Counted from the stretch's first letter, positions 1-16,341 are shown. The stretch is 64,000 nucleotides of DNA from Streptomyces roseolus (GCF_014649855.1 NZ_BMTV01000013.1:1-64000); one strand, 5' to 3'. A program made the numbers and translations. Notes: generated by a model not told the origin, from the sequence alone.

Positions 1-377
1 AAGATCTGCTCGAAGCCGAGGAACTTGACGATGCCGAGGTTCACCGACGGGTGGAAGCGCAGCCCGCCCTTGTAGGGACCGAGGGCGCTGTTGAACTCGA
101 CGCGGAAGCCGCGGTTCACCCGCACGCGGCCCCGGTCGTCCTGCCACGGGACCCGGAAGAGGATCTGCCGCTCGGGCTCGACGAGCCGCTCCAGGAGCCC
201 GGGCTCGGCGTACTCGGGGCGGGCGGCGAGCACCGGCGCGAGGCTGTCGAGGACCTCGTGGACGGCCTGGTGGAACTCGGGCTGCGCCGGGTTGCGGTGC
301 TCGATCTCGGCGCGCAGGGCGTCGAGCGCGGAGCGGGCGCTGCCGGCGGTGGTCTCGGCGGTGGGACGGGACGGCAC
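1..377 (-). CDS. gdhA: NADP-type glutamate dehydrogenase, N-terminal part (runs off window)
   Basis: This is the first 125 or so residues of a hexameric glutamate dehydrogenase, which makes glutamate from 2-oxoglutarate and ammonia with NAD(P)H. The visible protein has the family's N-terminal dimer/substrate region: PEFHQAVHEVLDSL, then ERQILFRVPWQDDRG, and the substrate-site block FNSALGPYKGGLRFHPSVN followed by LGIVKFLGFEQI. The start is taken as GTG at 377, with AGAAGGGGG just upstream on the minus strand; no better start lies between it and the conserved region. The stop lies outside the window, so full length cannot be judged. The 285 bases upstream are shared with the divergent PIG-L gene. 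Identification is from recognised family motifs; coenzyme preference is inferred from the resemblance to NADP enzymes. Confidence 0.93.
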   Translation of the reverse strand, partial: MPSRPTAETTAGSARSALDALRAEIEHRNPAQPEFHQAVHEVLDSLAPVLAARPEYAEPGLLERLVEPERQILFRVPWQDDRGRVRVNRGFRVEFNSALGPYKGGLRFHPSVNLGIVKFLGFEQI

Positions 378-662
378 GGAGTACCCCCTTCTGGCACGGC
401 GGTGCGCGCCAGGGAAGCGGTGCGGAGCTCGGCGCCGTTGCCGAGCGTTGACGGGCGGCGTCCTCGCGCGCCCCCGCACCTGTGGGACCGCCGCCGGGCG
501 CAGTGTTACATCCAGGTGAATGCACGCACCAGTAAGCATTCGGGACCGTCCGGGATGCGAGACGGCGGCGGTCCCCCGGGAGGCGCCCGCGGCGGCGGGC
601 AACCCCGGCCCCGCTCCGGCCGTCTAGCCAGGGACCGACCTCGGGGGAAAGGGCCTTCCGCC

Positions 663-2639
663 GTGCACCGACCGTCCCGCCGCACGCTCCTGACCGCCGC
701 CGTGACGGCGGCGGTCACCGCGGGCTGCTCCGTACCCGCCCCGAGCCGGGCCTCCCCGGCCGCGGACCCGGCGCCGGGAAAGCCCTTCGCCGGCGGGGAG
801 CCGCGCCGCGCGCTGCTGCTCCAGATCGTGGCGCACCCGGACGACGACCTGTACTTCATGAACCCGGACGCGCAGCGGCTCCTCGACGCCGGGGTGCCGC
901 TGGTCTCCGTCTACGTGACGGCCGGCGAGCACACCGGCGTCAACCGGATCAAGGGCATGCCGAGGACCCCGCCGGACCGGGCCGCGTACTCCTCCGCCCG
1001 CCGCCAGGGCCTGCGGCAGAGCTACGCCCGGGCCATCGGCCTGCCGCTCTTCACCCCGTGGCGGCGCGAGGCGCTGGCCCTGGGCGGCGGCCGGACGGCC
1101 GAACGGGCGGTGCTCGCGCACGGCGGGCGCCGGGTCGAGCTGGTCCACCTCGACCTGCCGATGCACACCCCGCGCCGGTACATGGCGCTGCCGGCGCTGT
1201 GGGAGGACCGGGGCCTGGAGCTGTCCGCGCACCGCTCGGCGGGCTCGCCGGTCGCGCGCCCGGGGTCGTACGACCACGAGGGCCTGGTCGCGGCGCTGAC
1301 CGGGCTGCTGCGCCGCTACCGGCCCACCGTGGTGCACACCCTCGACCCGGACCCGGACGTCCAGCCGAGCCCCGAGGCGGTCCGTCGGCGGGACTCCGAG
1401 CAGCCGGGCCACTCCGACCACGGGGACCACACGGCGGCGGCCTGTTTCGCCTGGTCGGCCCTGGTGCGCTGGGTGGCGGAGGAGATACGGGCCGGGGCGC
1501 CGGTCCCGCTCTTCGCGGCGGCCGCCTTCCGCGGCTACTACAACCGCCACTGGCCGAAGAACCTGCCGCCGGACGTGCTGGCGGAGAAGGCGGCCCGGCT
1601 GGTGCCGTACGGCGGCGATCCGTCCTGGGCGTGCGGGAACCCCTCGGGATGCGGCGACTACGGCGTCGGCGGCGACCGGCCGCTGACCAACCGCAAGGGC
1701 TGGGTCCGCTCCACCCACCGCCGCTGGCCGGGTCCCGGCCTCGCGCTCGCCCCGGAGCCGGACGGCCGGCTCGTCGCGTACGGGGTGCTGGGGCTGCGGG
1801 CGGTGCGGTGGCGGGAGGCCGCGCCGGGGGTGTGGGACGGTCCCGAGGACCTGGGCGGCGGCCCGCTGGCGCCGGGGCTCGGTTCCGCGGTGCTGCCGGA
1901 CGGGCGGGTGCTGCTCCTCGGGGTGCGGTTCGCGGCCCTGGAGGGCCGCGGCGGGCCGAACCGGCGGGAGGTGGTCCTCCTGGAGCAGCGCTCCCCCGGC
2001 GGCCCGTTCCTCGCGTGGCGCGGCCTCGGCGCCCCGGACGCGGGGGCGGACCGCAGCCGCCGGCTCGGCGTGCCGGTGGCGGTGGCGGCCCCGGACGGCC
2101 GGGTCCGGCTGTACCTGCGGAACGCGGCGCGGGGCGTCGCCGAGCGGGTCCGCGAGCCGGACGGCGGCTGGGGGCCGTGGCGGGCGCTGCCGGGGGACGC
2201 GGTGGTGCAGGACGGTCTCGGCGTCTCGGCGGACGCGGCGGGCCGGACCCATGTGTACGCGGCGGGGCGGGAGTCCGTACGCCACTGGGTGGACGGCCGG
2301 GAGGCGCCGGGCGCGCTGCCGCTGTCGGGTTCGACGGTGGCGAGCGCGGGCGGCGGGCTCTGGTTCCGGGCGCCGGCCTCGGCGCGGCTGACCGGCCCGG
2401 ACGGCGGCGACGCGGGGCTGGACGGCCACGGGGCGGTGGCGGCGGCGCGCTCGGCGGCGCTCGGCACGGTGCTGCTCGGCACGGACGGGGAGGGCAGGGC
2501 GTGCGTCCGGTACGGCGGACGGCTGCGCACCCGGACGGAGGGGCCGCCGGCGGTGGCGGCCGCGCTGCACGTGGGCGCCGGCGGGGTGACGGTGGTGGGA
2601 CTCGGCCCGGACGGCCGGCCCTGGTCCTGGCGGCCGTAG
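663..2639 (+). CDS. Tat-exported lipoprotein: PIG-L family deacetylase with C-terminal propeller-like domain
   Basis: A 658-residue protein. The N-terminus has a twin arginine (SRRTLL), a hydrophobic stretch and a lipobox ending TAGC (Cys22), so it is probably exported by Tat and anchored as a lipoprotein. Residues 50-320 form a PIG-L (GlcNAc-PI de-N-acetylase/LmbE) domain with the zinc/catalytic AHPDDD motif near residue 57 and the later GHSDHGDH motif. The rest (about 350-658) has repeated W-containing blocks and WGPWRALPG-like segments typical of secreted beta-propeller or sialidase-like folds. The GTG start is chosen because it directly precedes the signal peptide; GGGGGAAAGG lies upstream. 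An open frame continues further upstream but has no signal logic. The substrate is unknown; an extracellular amino-sugar or glycan deacetylation role is inferred. Confidence 0.82.
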   Translation: MHRPSRRTLLTAAVTAAVTAGCSVPAPSRASPAADPAPGKPFAGGEPRRALLLQIVAHPDDDLYFMNPDAQRLLDAGVPLVSVYVTAGEHTGVNRIKGMPRTPPDRAAYSSARRQGLRQSYARAIGLPLFTPWRREALALGGGRTAERAVLAHGGRRVELVHLDLPMHTPRRYMALPALWEDRGLELSAHRSAGSPVARPGSYDHEGLVAALTGLLRRYRPTVVHTLDPDPDVQPSPEAVRRRDSEQPGHSDHGDHTAAACFAWSALVRWVAEEIRAGAPVPLFAAAAFRGYYNRHWPKNLPPDVLAEKAARLVPYGGDPSWACGNPSGCGDYGVGGDRPLTNRKGWVRSTHRRWPGPGLALAPEPDGRLVAYGVLGLRAVRWREAAPGVWDGPEDLGGGPLAPGLGSAVLPDGRVLLLGVRFAALEGRGGPNRREVVLLEQRSPGGPFLAWRGLGAPDAGADRSRRLGVPVAVAAPDGRVRLYLRNAARGVAERVREPDGGWGPWRALPGDAVVQDGLGVSADAAGRTHVYAAGRESVRHWVDGREAPGALPLSGSTVASAGGGLWFRAPASARLTGPDGGDAGLDGHGAVAAARSAALGTVLLGTDGEGRACVRYGGRLRTRTEGPPAVAAALHVGAGGVTVVGLGPDGRPWSWRP

Positions 2640-2659
2640 GAGTCGGCCGGGAACGCGAG

Positions 2660-2689
2660 AAGGCCCCGCACCTCGCGGTGCGGGGCCTT
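2660..2689. terminator. Bidirectional hairpin terminator between convergent genes
   Basis: A perfect 12-bp stem (AAGGCCCCGCAC / GTGCGGGGCCTT) with a 6-base loop lies between the stop codons of the PIG-L gene and tuf. The convergent arrangement fits a terminator acting in both directions. Confidence 0.85.
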
Positions 2690-2733
2690 CCCCACTGCTA
2701 GCAGCTCGTACGAGCTACCAGGTCAGTTCAAGA

Positions 2734-3927
<1,194 letters not shown>

Positions 3928-3997
3928 TGGGGTCCTCCTGGAGTGGTTCTGAACGCCTTGCTTCATCGGCGCCAGGTGATCTTTGCTGGGGTGCCGG

Positions 3998-4020
3998 CCG
4001 ACAGGGGGTGTCCCTGTCGG
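3998..4020 (-). repeat. Hairpin in fusA-tuf intergenic region
   Basis: Nine-base arms CCGACAGGG / CCCTGTCGG flank a 5-base loop, 70 bases before the tuf start. It could be a partial terminator after fusA or part of a tuf leader. A possible -10 (TAGGCT, minus strand, near 4047) lies upstream, but no convincing -35 box goes with it. Confidence 0.5.
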
Positions 4021-4085
4021 GACGGCCCCCCATCGGTCGGTGACAAGCCTAAAGCGTGTGGACGCGGTGCGTTGAACGCGGTGCG

Positions 4086-6212
<2,127 letters not shown>

Positions 6213-6251
6213 AAGGCTTCAGTCTTCTCTCGGTCTCGATGGGGGTTGCGA

Positions 6252-6722
6252 CTACCAGCGGTAGTGCGCGAAGGCCTTGTTGGACTCGGCCATCTTGTGC
6301 GTGTCCTCGCGCTTCTTGACCGAAGCACCCAGGCCGTTCGAGGCGTCCAGGAGCTCGTTCATGAGGCGCTCGGTCATGGTCTTCTCGCGGCGGGCGCGGG
6401 AGTAGCCGACGAGCCAGCGCAGCGCGAGGGTGGAGGCACGACCGGGCTTGACCTCGATCGGCACCTGGTAGGTGGCGCCACCGACACGGCGGGACTTGAC
6501 CTCGAGAGCCGGCTTGACGTTCTCGAGGGCGCGCTTCAGCGTGACGACCGGGTCAGCACCGGTCTTCTCGCGCAGGCCCTCCATGGCGCCGTAGACGATG
6601 CGCTCAGCGGTGGAGCGCTTGCCGTCGAGCAGGATCTTGTTGATCAGCGACGTGACAAGAGGAGAACCGTAGACCGGGTCGATGATGACCGGGCGCTTCG
6701 GGGCGGGGCCCTTACGAGGCAT
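6252..6722 (-). CDS. rpsG: 30S ribosomal protein S7
   Basis: S7 nucleates assembly of the 3' domain of 16S rRNA and lines the E site. The 156-residue sequence starts MPRKGPAPKRPVIIDPVYGS and contains the family blocks GGATYQVPIEV and ALRWLVGYSRAR, ending in KAFAHYRW. Length is standard. It begins two bases after the rpsL stop, so the genes are cotranscribed and probably translationally coupled. Confidence 0.99.
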   Translation of the reverse strand: MPRKGPAPKRPVIIDPVYGSPLVTSLINKILLDGKRSTAERIVYGAMEGLREKTGADPVVTLKRALENVKPALEVKSRRVGGATYQVPIEVKPGRASTLALRWLVGYSRARREKTMTERLMNELLDASNGLGASVKKREDTHKMAESNKAFAHYRW

Positions 6723-6724
6723 TC

Positions 6725-7096
6725 TTACTTCTCCTTCTTGGCGCCGTAGCGGCTGCGGGCCTGCTTGCGGTTCTTGACACCCTGGGTGTCGAGGGAGCCG
6801 CGGATGATCTTGTAACGAACACCAGGCAGGTCCTTCACACGGCCGCCGCGCACGAGCACGATGGAGTGCTCCTGCAGGTTGTGTCCCTCACCCGGGATGT
6901 AGGCCGTGACCTCGATGCCGCTGGTCAGACGCACACGCGCGACCTTACGGAGGGCCGAGTTCGGCTTCTTCGGGGTGGTCGTGAACACACGCGTGCAGAC
7001 GCCACGGCGCTGGGGCGAACCCTCGAGAGCGGGCGTCTTGTTCTTCTCGACCTTGTCCTGCCGGCCCTTCCGGACCAGCTGCTGGATCGTAGGCAC
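6725..7096 (-). CDS. rpsL: 30S ribosomal protein S12
   Basis: S12 sits at the decoding centre and controls accuracy. The 123-residue protein starts with GTG (MPTIQQLVRKGRQ), preceded by GGAGAAGTA. The decoding-loop motif TTPKKPNSALRK and the second loop GGRVKDLPGVRYK are both intact, so the lysines whose substitution gives streptomycin resistance are present and the allele looks wild type (established knowledge applied to the visible residues). First gene of the str operon rpsL-rpsG-fusA-tuf. Confidence 0.99.
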   Translation of the reverse strand: MPTIQQLVRKGRQDKVEKNKTPALEGSPQRRGVCTRVFTTTPKKPNSALRKVARVRLTSGIEVTAYIPGEGHNLQEHSIVLVRGGRVKDLPGVRYKIIRGSLDTQGVKNRKQARSRYGAKKEK

Positions 7097-7289
7097 TACT
7101 TCTCCGGTTTCTGTGTGCCGTAAGTACTACTAACCTGGAACATTCACCGACCCACGCGGTCGGGCGTGTCGGACCCGGTGGACCTTCCGCAGAGCGCGGA
7201 GAGGCGCGGATCACGGTGGCCGTTCTCGGACTCACCGTGCGGTTGTGGACACGCACAGGAGCCCAGGCACACCCCAGGCACAAGGCATG

Positions 7290-7318
7290 AGCGTACCTAT
7301 CGCACGGACTGCGGTCAA
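7290..7318 (-). promoter_or_regulatory. Candidate promoter of the rpsL (str) operon
   Basis: On the minus strand, TTGACC (7313-7318) and TACGCT (7290-7295) are separated by 17 bases, a good match to vegetative (HrdB-type) Streptomyces promoters. It predicts an untranslated leader of about 190 bases. The rest of the 313-base gap between the ATP-grasp gene and rpsL (7097-7409) shows no gene. Confidence 0.7.
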
Positions 7319-7409
7319 AAGAAAAGCCCATGCCGCCGGTCCGGACGCCGGTTGGATCTTACCCCGCCCCTCATGAGGCACATTTCCGCCCCACTGTCAA
7401 CCAAGCTCG

Positions 7410-8240
7410 TCAGGCCGCCAGGAAGCCACGAAGCGAGCGGGTCAGGGACTCGGTGAAGCGGACGCGGACGGGCTCGCCGACCCGGTCGAGCGAGAGGTAC
7501 GGATTGAGGTCCTCCAACTCGACCAGGAGCAGCTCCCCCGCCCGGGTACGGCAGGCGTCGACGCGCTGGACGCCGTGGTCGAGGGTGTTCCACTCGACGA
7601 AACGGCGGGCGAAGGCGAGGTCCGCCCCGGTGGGCTCGTACGGCTCCAGGACCCAGCGGCGCTCGGGATCGGGGGCGTACAGCGCGTACTGGAAGACGTC
7701 GTCGACGAAGACGAAGGAGACCTCGTACGCGAAGTCGATCCGCGGCTGGACCAGGAGGTCGCCGTCCACCGTGAGGCCGGACAGCTCCTCGTACGGCAGG
7801 AAGCGCAGACCTATCGAATCGGCGCCGGCCTTCGGCTTGACCGCGTACTCCCCGGCCTCGGGGAGGCGCTTCAGGTCCTCGGCGCGGTCGACCGTGGGGA
7901 TGACCGGGTACCCGGCCGCGGTGAGGTCGACGAGGTACTGCTTGCCGGCCATGTCTCCGCGCCCGTGGAGCGGGTTGTAGACGCGGGTGCCGAGGGCGGT
8001 GGCGCGCTCCCGGAAGTGGTCGTACGCCTCCTGGTGGTGGAGGACCGGGCCGCTGTTGCGGACGACGACGGCGTCGAAGGCCCCCATGAGGGCGGCGGCG
8101 TCACGCGGGTGGCAGAGCGCCAGGTCGAAGGAGGCTCGGAGCCGGGCGGTGAGGTCGATGTCCTCGTCGCAGTAACGGCGTCCGCGGGCCGGGTAGGCGA
8201 GGTCGGTGACGTAGAGCAGGCGGGGGCGGGGGGCGGGCAC
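7410..8240 (-). CDS. ATP-grasp family protein of unknown substrate
   Basis: A 276-residue protein with an ATP-grasp fold. After an N-terminal domain (RPRLLYVTDLAY) come the nucleotide-binding lysine region (GEYAVKPKAGADSIG) and the metal-binding end RAGELLLVELEDLNPYLSLD. Families with this layout ligate a carboxylate to an amine or thiol, as in glutathione synthetase or RimK-like enzymes; the substrate cannot be told here. GTG at 8240 is chosen for the GAGGAG site eight bases upstream; an earlier in-frame ATG at 8372 would put the start inside the rpoC terminator region. It lies downstream of rpoC on the same strand and ends about 90 bases before the rpsL promoter. Confidence 0.82.
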   Translation of the reverse strand: MPAPRPRLLYVTDLAYPARGRRYCDEDIDLTARLRASFDLALCHPRDAAALMGAFDAVVVRNSGPVLHHQEAYDHFRERATALGTRVYNPLHGRGDMAGKQYLVDLTAAGYPVIPTVDRAEDLKRLPEAGEYAVKPKAGADSIGLRFLPYEELSGLTVDGDLLVQPRIDFAYEVSFVFVDDVFQYALYAPDPERRWVLEPYEPTGADLAFARRFVEWNTLDHGVQRVDACRTRAGELLLVELEDLNPYLSLDRVGEPVRVRFTESLTRSLRGFLAA

Positions 8241-8301
8241 GGGCGGCTCCTCGGGGGTCTGGAAGGGCCAACCTACCGGGGGCCGGTGCCACGGAAGCCG
8301 G

Positions 8302-8339
8302 GCCCAGGGCGCCGGGCCCGGGCCCCGGGCGCCCTGGGC
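8302..8339. repeat. GC-only hairpin between rpoC and the ATP-grasp gene
   Basis: Twelve-base arms GCCCAGGGCGCC / GGCGCCCTGGGC enclose a 14-base loop made only of G and C. It lies 60 bases upstream of the ATP-grasp start and just beyond the rpoC terminator, so it may be a second terminator stem or leader structure. Confidence 0.6.
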
Positions 8340-8348
8340 GCCGGAAGC

Positions 8349-8390
8349 CCGAAGGGCGGCCACCCCGCGCACGGGGTGGCCGCCCTTCGG
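8349..8390 (-). terminator. rpoBC operon terminator
   Basis: A perfect 19-bp stem with loop CGCA begins 13 bases after the rpoC stop. Arms start CCGAAGGGCGGCC. There is no U-run, as is common for terminators in high-GC actinomycetes. Confidence 0.85.
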
Positions 8391-8403
8391 TCAAGCGACT
8401 CGC

Positions 8404-12303
<3,900 letters not shown>

Positions 12304-12401
12304 TATGCGTCAATCCCTCTCAGGGTTGTAAGGCTGTGGGGTCTGATACGGGGGTCCTGGGGCCGGCGGACCTTGATCACTCAAGGTCCGCCGGACTCCC
12401 G

Positions 12402-15400
12402 TCAGACCTCTTCGACGCTGCTCGGCTCGCGCCGGGACAGGTCGATGCCGAGCTCCTCCGCTGCGCGGAAGACGTCCTCGTCGGTGTCGCGCATCTCGAT
12501 GGACATGCCGTCCGAGGACAGCACCTCCACGTTGAGGCACAGGGACTGCATCTCCTTGATGAGCACCTTGAAGGACTCGGGGATGCCGGGCTCAGGGATG
12601 TTCTCGCCCTTGACGATGGCCTCGTAGACCTTCACGCGGCCGGTCACGTCGTCGGACTTGATCGTCAGCAGCTCCTGGAGGGCGTACGCGGCGCCGTAAG
12701 CCTCCAGCGCCCACACCTCCATCTCACCGAAGCGCTGGCCACCGAACTGGGCCTTACCACCCAGCGGCTGCTGGGTGATCATCGAGTACGGGCCGGTCGA
12801 ACGCGCGTGCAGCTTGTCGTCGACCAGGTGGTGCAGCTTGAGGATGTACATGTACCCGACCGAGATCGGGTCCGGGAACGGCTCGCCGGAGCGGCCGTCG
12901 AACAGGCGCGCCTTACCGGTCGGGAGCACCATGCGCTCGCCGTCGCGGTTCGGGATGGTGTGCTGGAGCAGACCGGCGAGCTCGTCCTCACGGGCACCGT
13001 CGAAGACCGGGGTCGCGACGTTGGTGCCGGGGGCGACCTGGTCGGCGCCGATGGCCTGGAGGCGCTGCGCCCACTCGTCCGCGAGGCCGGAGACGTCCCA
13101 GCCGCGGCTGGCGAGCCAGCCGAGGTGGATCTCCAGGACCTGTCCCGGGTTCATTCGGGACGGGACGCCCAGCGGGTTGAGGATGATGTCGACCGGGGTG
13201 CCGTCCTCCAGGAAGGGCATGTCCTCGATCGGGAGGATCTTGGAGATGACACCCTTGTTGCCGTGGCGGCCGGCGAGCTTGTCACCGTCGGTGATCTTGC
13301 GCTTCTGGGCGACGTAGACGCGGACCAGCTGGTTCACGCCCGGGGGAAGCTCGTCCCCCTCCTCGCGGTCGAAGACGCGGACACCGATGATCTTGCCGGT
13401 CTCGCCGTGCGGGACCTTCAGGGAGGTGTCACGGACCTCGCGGGCCTTCTCGCCGAAGATCGCGCGGAGCAGGCGCTCCTCCGGGGTGAGCTCGGTCTCG
13501 CCCTTGGGCGTGACCTTGCCGACCAGGATGTCGCCGGCGACGACCTCGGCACCGATGCGGATGATGCCGCGCTCGTCGAGGTCGGCGAGGACCTCCTCGG
13601 AGACGTTCGGGATGTCCCGGGTGATCTCCTCGGGGCCGAGCTTGGTGTCACGGGCGTCGACCTCGTGCTCCTCGATGTGGATCGAGGAGAGGACGTCGTC
13701 CTGCACGAGGCGCTGCGACAGGATGATCGCGTCCTCGTAGTTGTGGCCCTCCCACGGCATGAACGCCACGAGGAGGTTCTTGCCGAGCGCCATCTCGCCG
13801 TCTTCGGTGGCGGGACCGTCGGCGAGGACCTGGCCCTCGATGACGTGGTCGCCCTCGGCGACGACGACCTTCTGGTTGACGGAGGTGCCCTGGTTCGACC
13901 GGGAGAACTTGTGCAGGCGGTACGTGTTGTACGTGCCGTCGTCGTTGGCGACCGTGATGTAGTCGGCCGACAGCTCCTGGACGACGCCGGACTTCTCGGC
14001 CTTGAGGACGTCGCCGGCGTCGGTGGCGCAGCGGTACTCCATGCCGGTGCCGACGAGCGGGGCCTCCGCCTTGATGAGCGGGACGGCCTGGCGCATCATG
14101 TTCGCGCCCATGAGGGCACGGTTGGCGTCGTCGTGCTCGAGGAAGGGGATCATGGCGGTCGCGACCGACACCATCTGGCGCGGCGAGACGTCCATGTAGT
14201 CCACGTCCGACGGCTCGACGTAGTCGACCTCGCCGCCACGCTTGCGGACCAGGACGCGGTTCTCGGTGAAGCGCAGGTCGTCGTCGAGCGCGGCGTTGGC
14301 CTGCGCGATGACGAACCGGTCCTCCTCGTCGGCGGTGACGTAGTCGACCTCGTCGGTGACCTGGCCGTCGACGACCTTGCGGTACGGCGTCTCGATGAAG
14401 CCGAACGCGTTGACGCGGCCGTACGAGGCGAGCGAACCGATCAGACCGATGTTCGGGCCTTCGGGGGTCTCGATCGGGCACATGCGTCCGTAGTGGGACG
14501 GGTGCACGTCTCGGACCTCGAAGCCGGCCCGCTCGCGGGAGAGACCACCGGGGCCCAGCGCGGACAGACGACGCTTGTGCGTCAGACCCGAGAGCGGGTT
14601 GTTCTGGTCCATGAACTGGGACAGCTGGCTGGTGCCGAAGAACTCCTTGATGGAGGCGACGACCGGCCGGATGTTGATCAGGGTCTGCGGCGTGATCGCC
14701 TCGACGTCCTGGGTGGTCATGCGCTCGCGCACGACGCGCTCCATACGAGCCAGACCCGTGCGGACCTGGTTCTGGATGAGCTCGCCGACGTTGCGCAGAC
14801 GGCGGTTGCCGAAGTGGTCGATGTCGTCGGTCTCGACGACGATCGACGCGCCGCTGTCACCGACGGTCTCGGTCTCGCCGGCGTGCAGCTTCACCAGGTA
14901 CTTGATCGTCGCGATGATGTCCTCGACGGTCAGGATCCCGGCGTCCAGCGGAGCGTCGGCGCCCAGCTTCTTGTTGACCTTGTAGCGGCCGACCTTGGCC
15001 AGGTCGTAGCGCTTGGGGTTGAAGTACAGGTTCTCGAGCAGCGTCTGCGCGGCCTCGCGGGTCGGCGGCTCGCCCGGACGGAGCTTGCGGTAGATGTCGA
15101 GCAGCGCGTCGTCCTGGCCCTGGGTGTGGTCCTTCTCCAGGGTGGCGCGCATGGACTCGTACTCGCCGAACTCCTGGAGGATCTGCTCGGTGGTCCAGCC
15201 GAGGGCCTTCAGGAGGACGGTGACCGACTGCTTGCGCTTGCGGTCGATGCGGACGCCGACGAGGTCGCGCTTGTCGATCTCCATCTCCAGCCAGGCGCCC
15301 CGGGACGGGATGATCTTGGCGGAGAAGATGTCCTTGTCGGACGTCTTGTCGATGGAGGAGTCGAAGTAGACGCCCGGCGAGCGGACGAGCTGCGAGACGA

Positions 15401-15884
15401 CGACACGCTCGGTGCCGTTGATGACGAAGGTGCCCTTGTTCGTCATGAGCGGGAAGTCGCCCATGAAGACCGTCTGGGACTTGATCTCGCCGGTCTCGTT
15501 GTTGGTGAACTCGGCGGTGACGAAGAGCGGGGCGCCGTACGTGAAGTCACGGTCCTTGCACTCGTCGATCGAGTTCTTCGGCGGCTCGAAGCGGTGGTCG
15601 CGGAAGGTCAGCGACATCGACCCGGAGAAGTCCTCGATCGGGGAGATCTCCTCGAAGATCTCCTCCAGACCGGACTTCGTGGGGACGTCCTGTCCCGACT
15701 CGAGGGCGGCCTCGACGCGAGCCTTCCAGGCGGCGTTGCCGAGCAGCCAGTCAAAGCTCTCGGTCTGCAGCGCGAGGAGGTTCGGAACCTCGAGGGGCTC
15801 CTTGATCTTTGCGAAGGAGATGCGCAGCGGGGCGGTGCTGGCGGCGTTGTTCATGTTGTTCGAGGCGTTGCGCGAGGCGGCCAA
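12402..15884 (-). CDS. rpoB: DNA-directed RNA polymerase subunit beta
   Basis: RNA polymerase beta, 1160 residues, with the usual lobes, the rifampicin pocket, the GEMEVWALEAYGAAY clamp region and the SSVEEV end. A TTG start at 15884 (then AASRNASNN) is chosen because GGAAGGA lies seven bases upstream and it gives the Streptomyces RpoB length; an in-frame ATG 18 codons upstream has no ribosome site. The rifampicin cluster reads FMDQNNPLSGLTHKRRLSAL, with the key Asp, His and Ser all in the sensitive state. Cotranscribed with rpoC; its own promoter is proposed at 16066-16094. Confidence 0.98.
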   Translation of the reverse strand: MAASRNASNNMNNAASTAPLRISFAKIKEPLEVPNLLALQTESFDWLLGNAAWKARVEAALESGQDVPTKSGLEEIFEEISPIEDFSGSMSLTFRDHRFEPPKNSIDECKDRDFTYGAPLFVTAEFTNNETGEIKSQTVFMGDFPLMTNKGTFVINGTERVVVSQLVRSPGVYFDSSIDKTSDKDIFSAKIIPSRGAWLEMEIDKRDLVGVRIDRKRKQSVTVLLKALGWTTEQILQEFGEYESMRATLEKDHTQGQDDALLDIYRKLRPGEPPTREAAQTLLENLYFNPKRYDLAKVGRYKVNKKLGADAPLDAGILTVEDIIATIKYLVKLHAGETETVGDSGASIVVETDDIDHFGNRRLRNVGELIQNQVRTGLARMERVVRERMTTQDVEAITPQTLINIRPVVASIKEFFGTSQLSQFMDQNNPLSGLTHKRRLSALGPGGLSRERAGFEVRDVHPSHYGRMCPIETPEGPNIGLIGSLASYGRVNAFGFIETPYRKVVDGQVTDEVDYVTADEEDRFVIAQANAALDDDLRFTENRVLVRKRGGEVDYVEPSDVDYMDVSPRQMVSVATAMIPFLEHDDANRALMGANMMRQAVPLIKAEAPLVGTGMEYRCATDAGDVLKAEKSGVVQELSADYITVANDDGTYNTYRLHKFSRSNQGTSVNQKVVVAEGDHVIEGQVLADGPATEDGEMALGKNLLVAFMPWEGHNYEDAIILSQRLVQDDVLSSIHIEEHEVDARDTKLGPEEITRDIPNVSEEVLADLDERGIIRIGAEVVAGDILVGKVTPKGETELTPEERLLRAIFGEKAREVRDTSLKVPHGETGKIIGVRVFDREEGDELPPGVNQLVRVYVAQKRKITDGDKLAGRHGNKGVISKILPIEDMPFLEDGTPVDIILNPLGVPSRMNPGQVLEIHLGWLASRGWDVSGLADEWAQRLQAIGADQVAPGTNVATPVFDGAREDELAGLLQHTIPNRDGERMVLPTGKARLFDGRSGEPFPDPISVGYMYILKLHHLVDDKLHARSTGPYSMITQQPLGGKAQFGGQRFGEMEVWALEAYGAAYALQELLTIKSDDVTGRVKVYEAIVKGENIPEPGIPESFKVLIKEMQSLCLNVEVLSSDGMSIEMRDTDEDVFRAAEELGIDLSRREPSSVEEV

Positions 15885-16065
15885 GAGGGGGTCCTTCCGA
15901 GGGCTCGGACTCACTACGCGCGTACCGGTCCCCAGCAACGCTTCACGGCAGACGTTTCCTGAAGTGGCTAAAAGGCCAGGTCAGACGGGGTCGGTCCACG
16001 AAGCTGATGCGAAGGTATGCCCCTGGTGACGGGCAGGAGGCAGCTAACAGGCAGCGCAAAGGGAC

Positions 16066-16094
16066 AGTGTAGCCACTTGGCCCACTGATGTCCA
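16066..16094 (-). promoter_or_regulatory. Candidate rpoB promoter
   Basis: On the minus strand TGGACA (16089-16094) and TACACT (16066-16071) are separated by exactly 17 bases. This predicts a leader of about 175 bases before the TTG start. It lies in the 546-base gap 15885-16430, which otherwise holds the rplJL terminator at 16342-16379 and no gene. Confidence 0.7.
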
Positions 16095-16341
16095 GGGCGA
16101 CTTCCTCGCGACCCTCGTTGCTCTCAACTCCGCGGTACTCGCGCCGTGCGGCGCACCTCGATACTGCCCGTTCGGTCGTCGATCCATGCCTCGGAATCGG
16201 ATCGTTGTGACGACGCGTCCTGAGAATTGCGCGCGGCGTGCCGTTCGTCAAGGCCCCCGCCCGCGAGCGGCGCACGGCGAAGATCACCATACTCCGCTTC
16301 CAGCGGCCCTGAGGACCCCCGCCACGCGGGTCCCGGGAACG

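Noticed and set aside
500..545. TTAC...GTAA-type symmetry upstream of gdhA suggesting a GlnR box
   Set aside because: Half-site spacing does not match the a-n6-b pattern and the similarity is limited to four-base ends; not enough to call an operator.
624..2570. Long minus-strand frame opposite the PIG-L gene
   Set aside because: Arg/Pro-rich shadow translation; the plus strand has a signal peptide and catalytic motifs.
4040..4085. Separate tuf promoter
   Set aside because: Only a TAGGCT-like -10 is visible; no acceptable -35 at 16-19 bases.
12402..15884. Rifampicin-resistance allele of rpoB
   Set aside because: The rifampicin cluster keeps the sensitive Asp, His and Ser residues.
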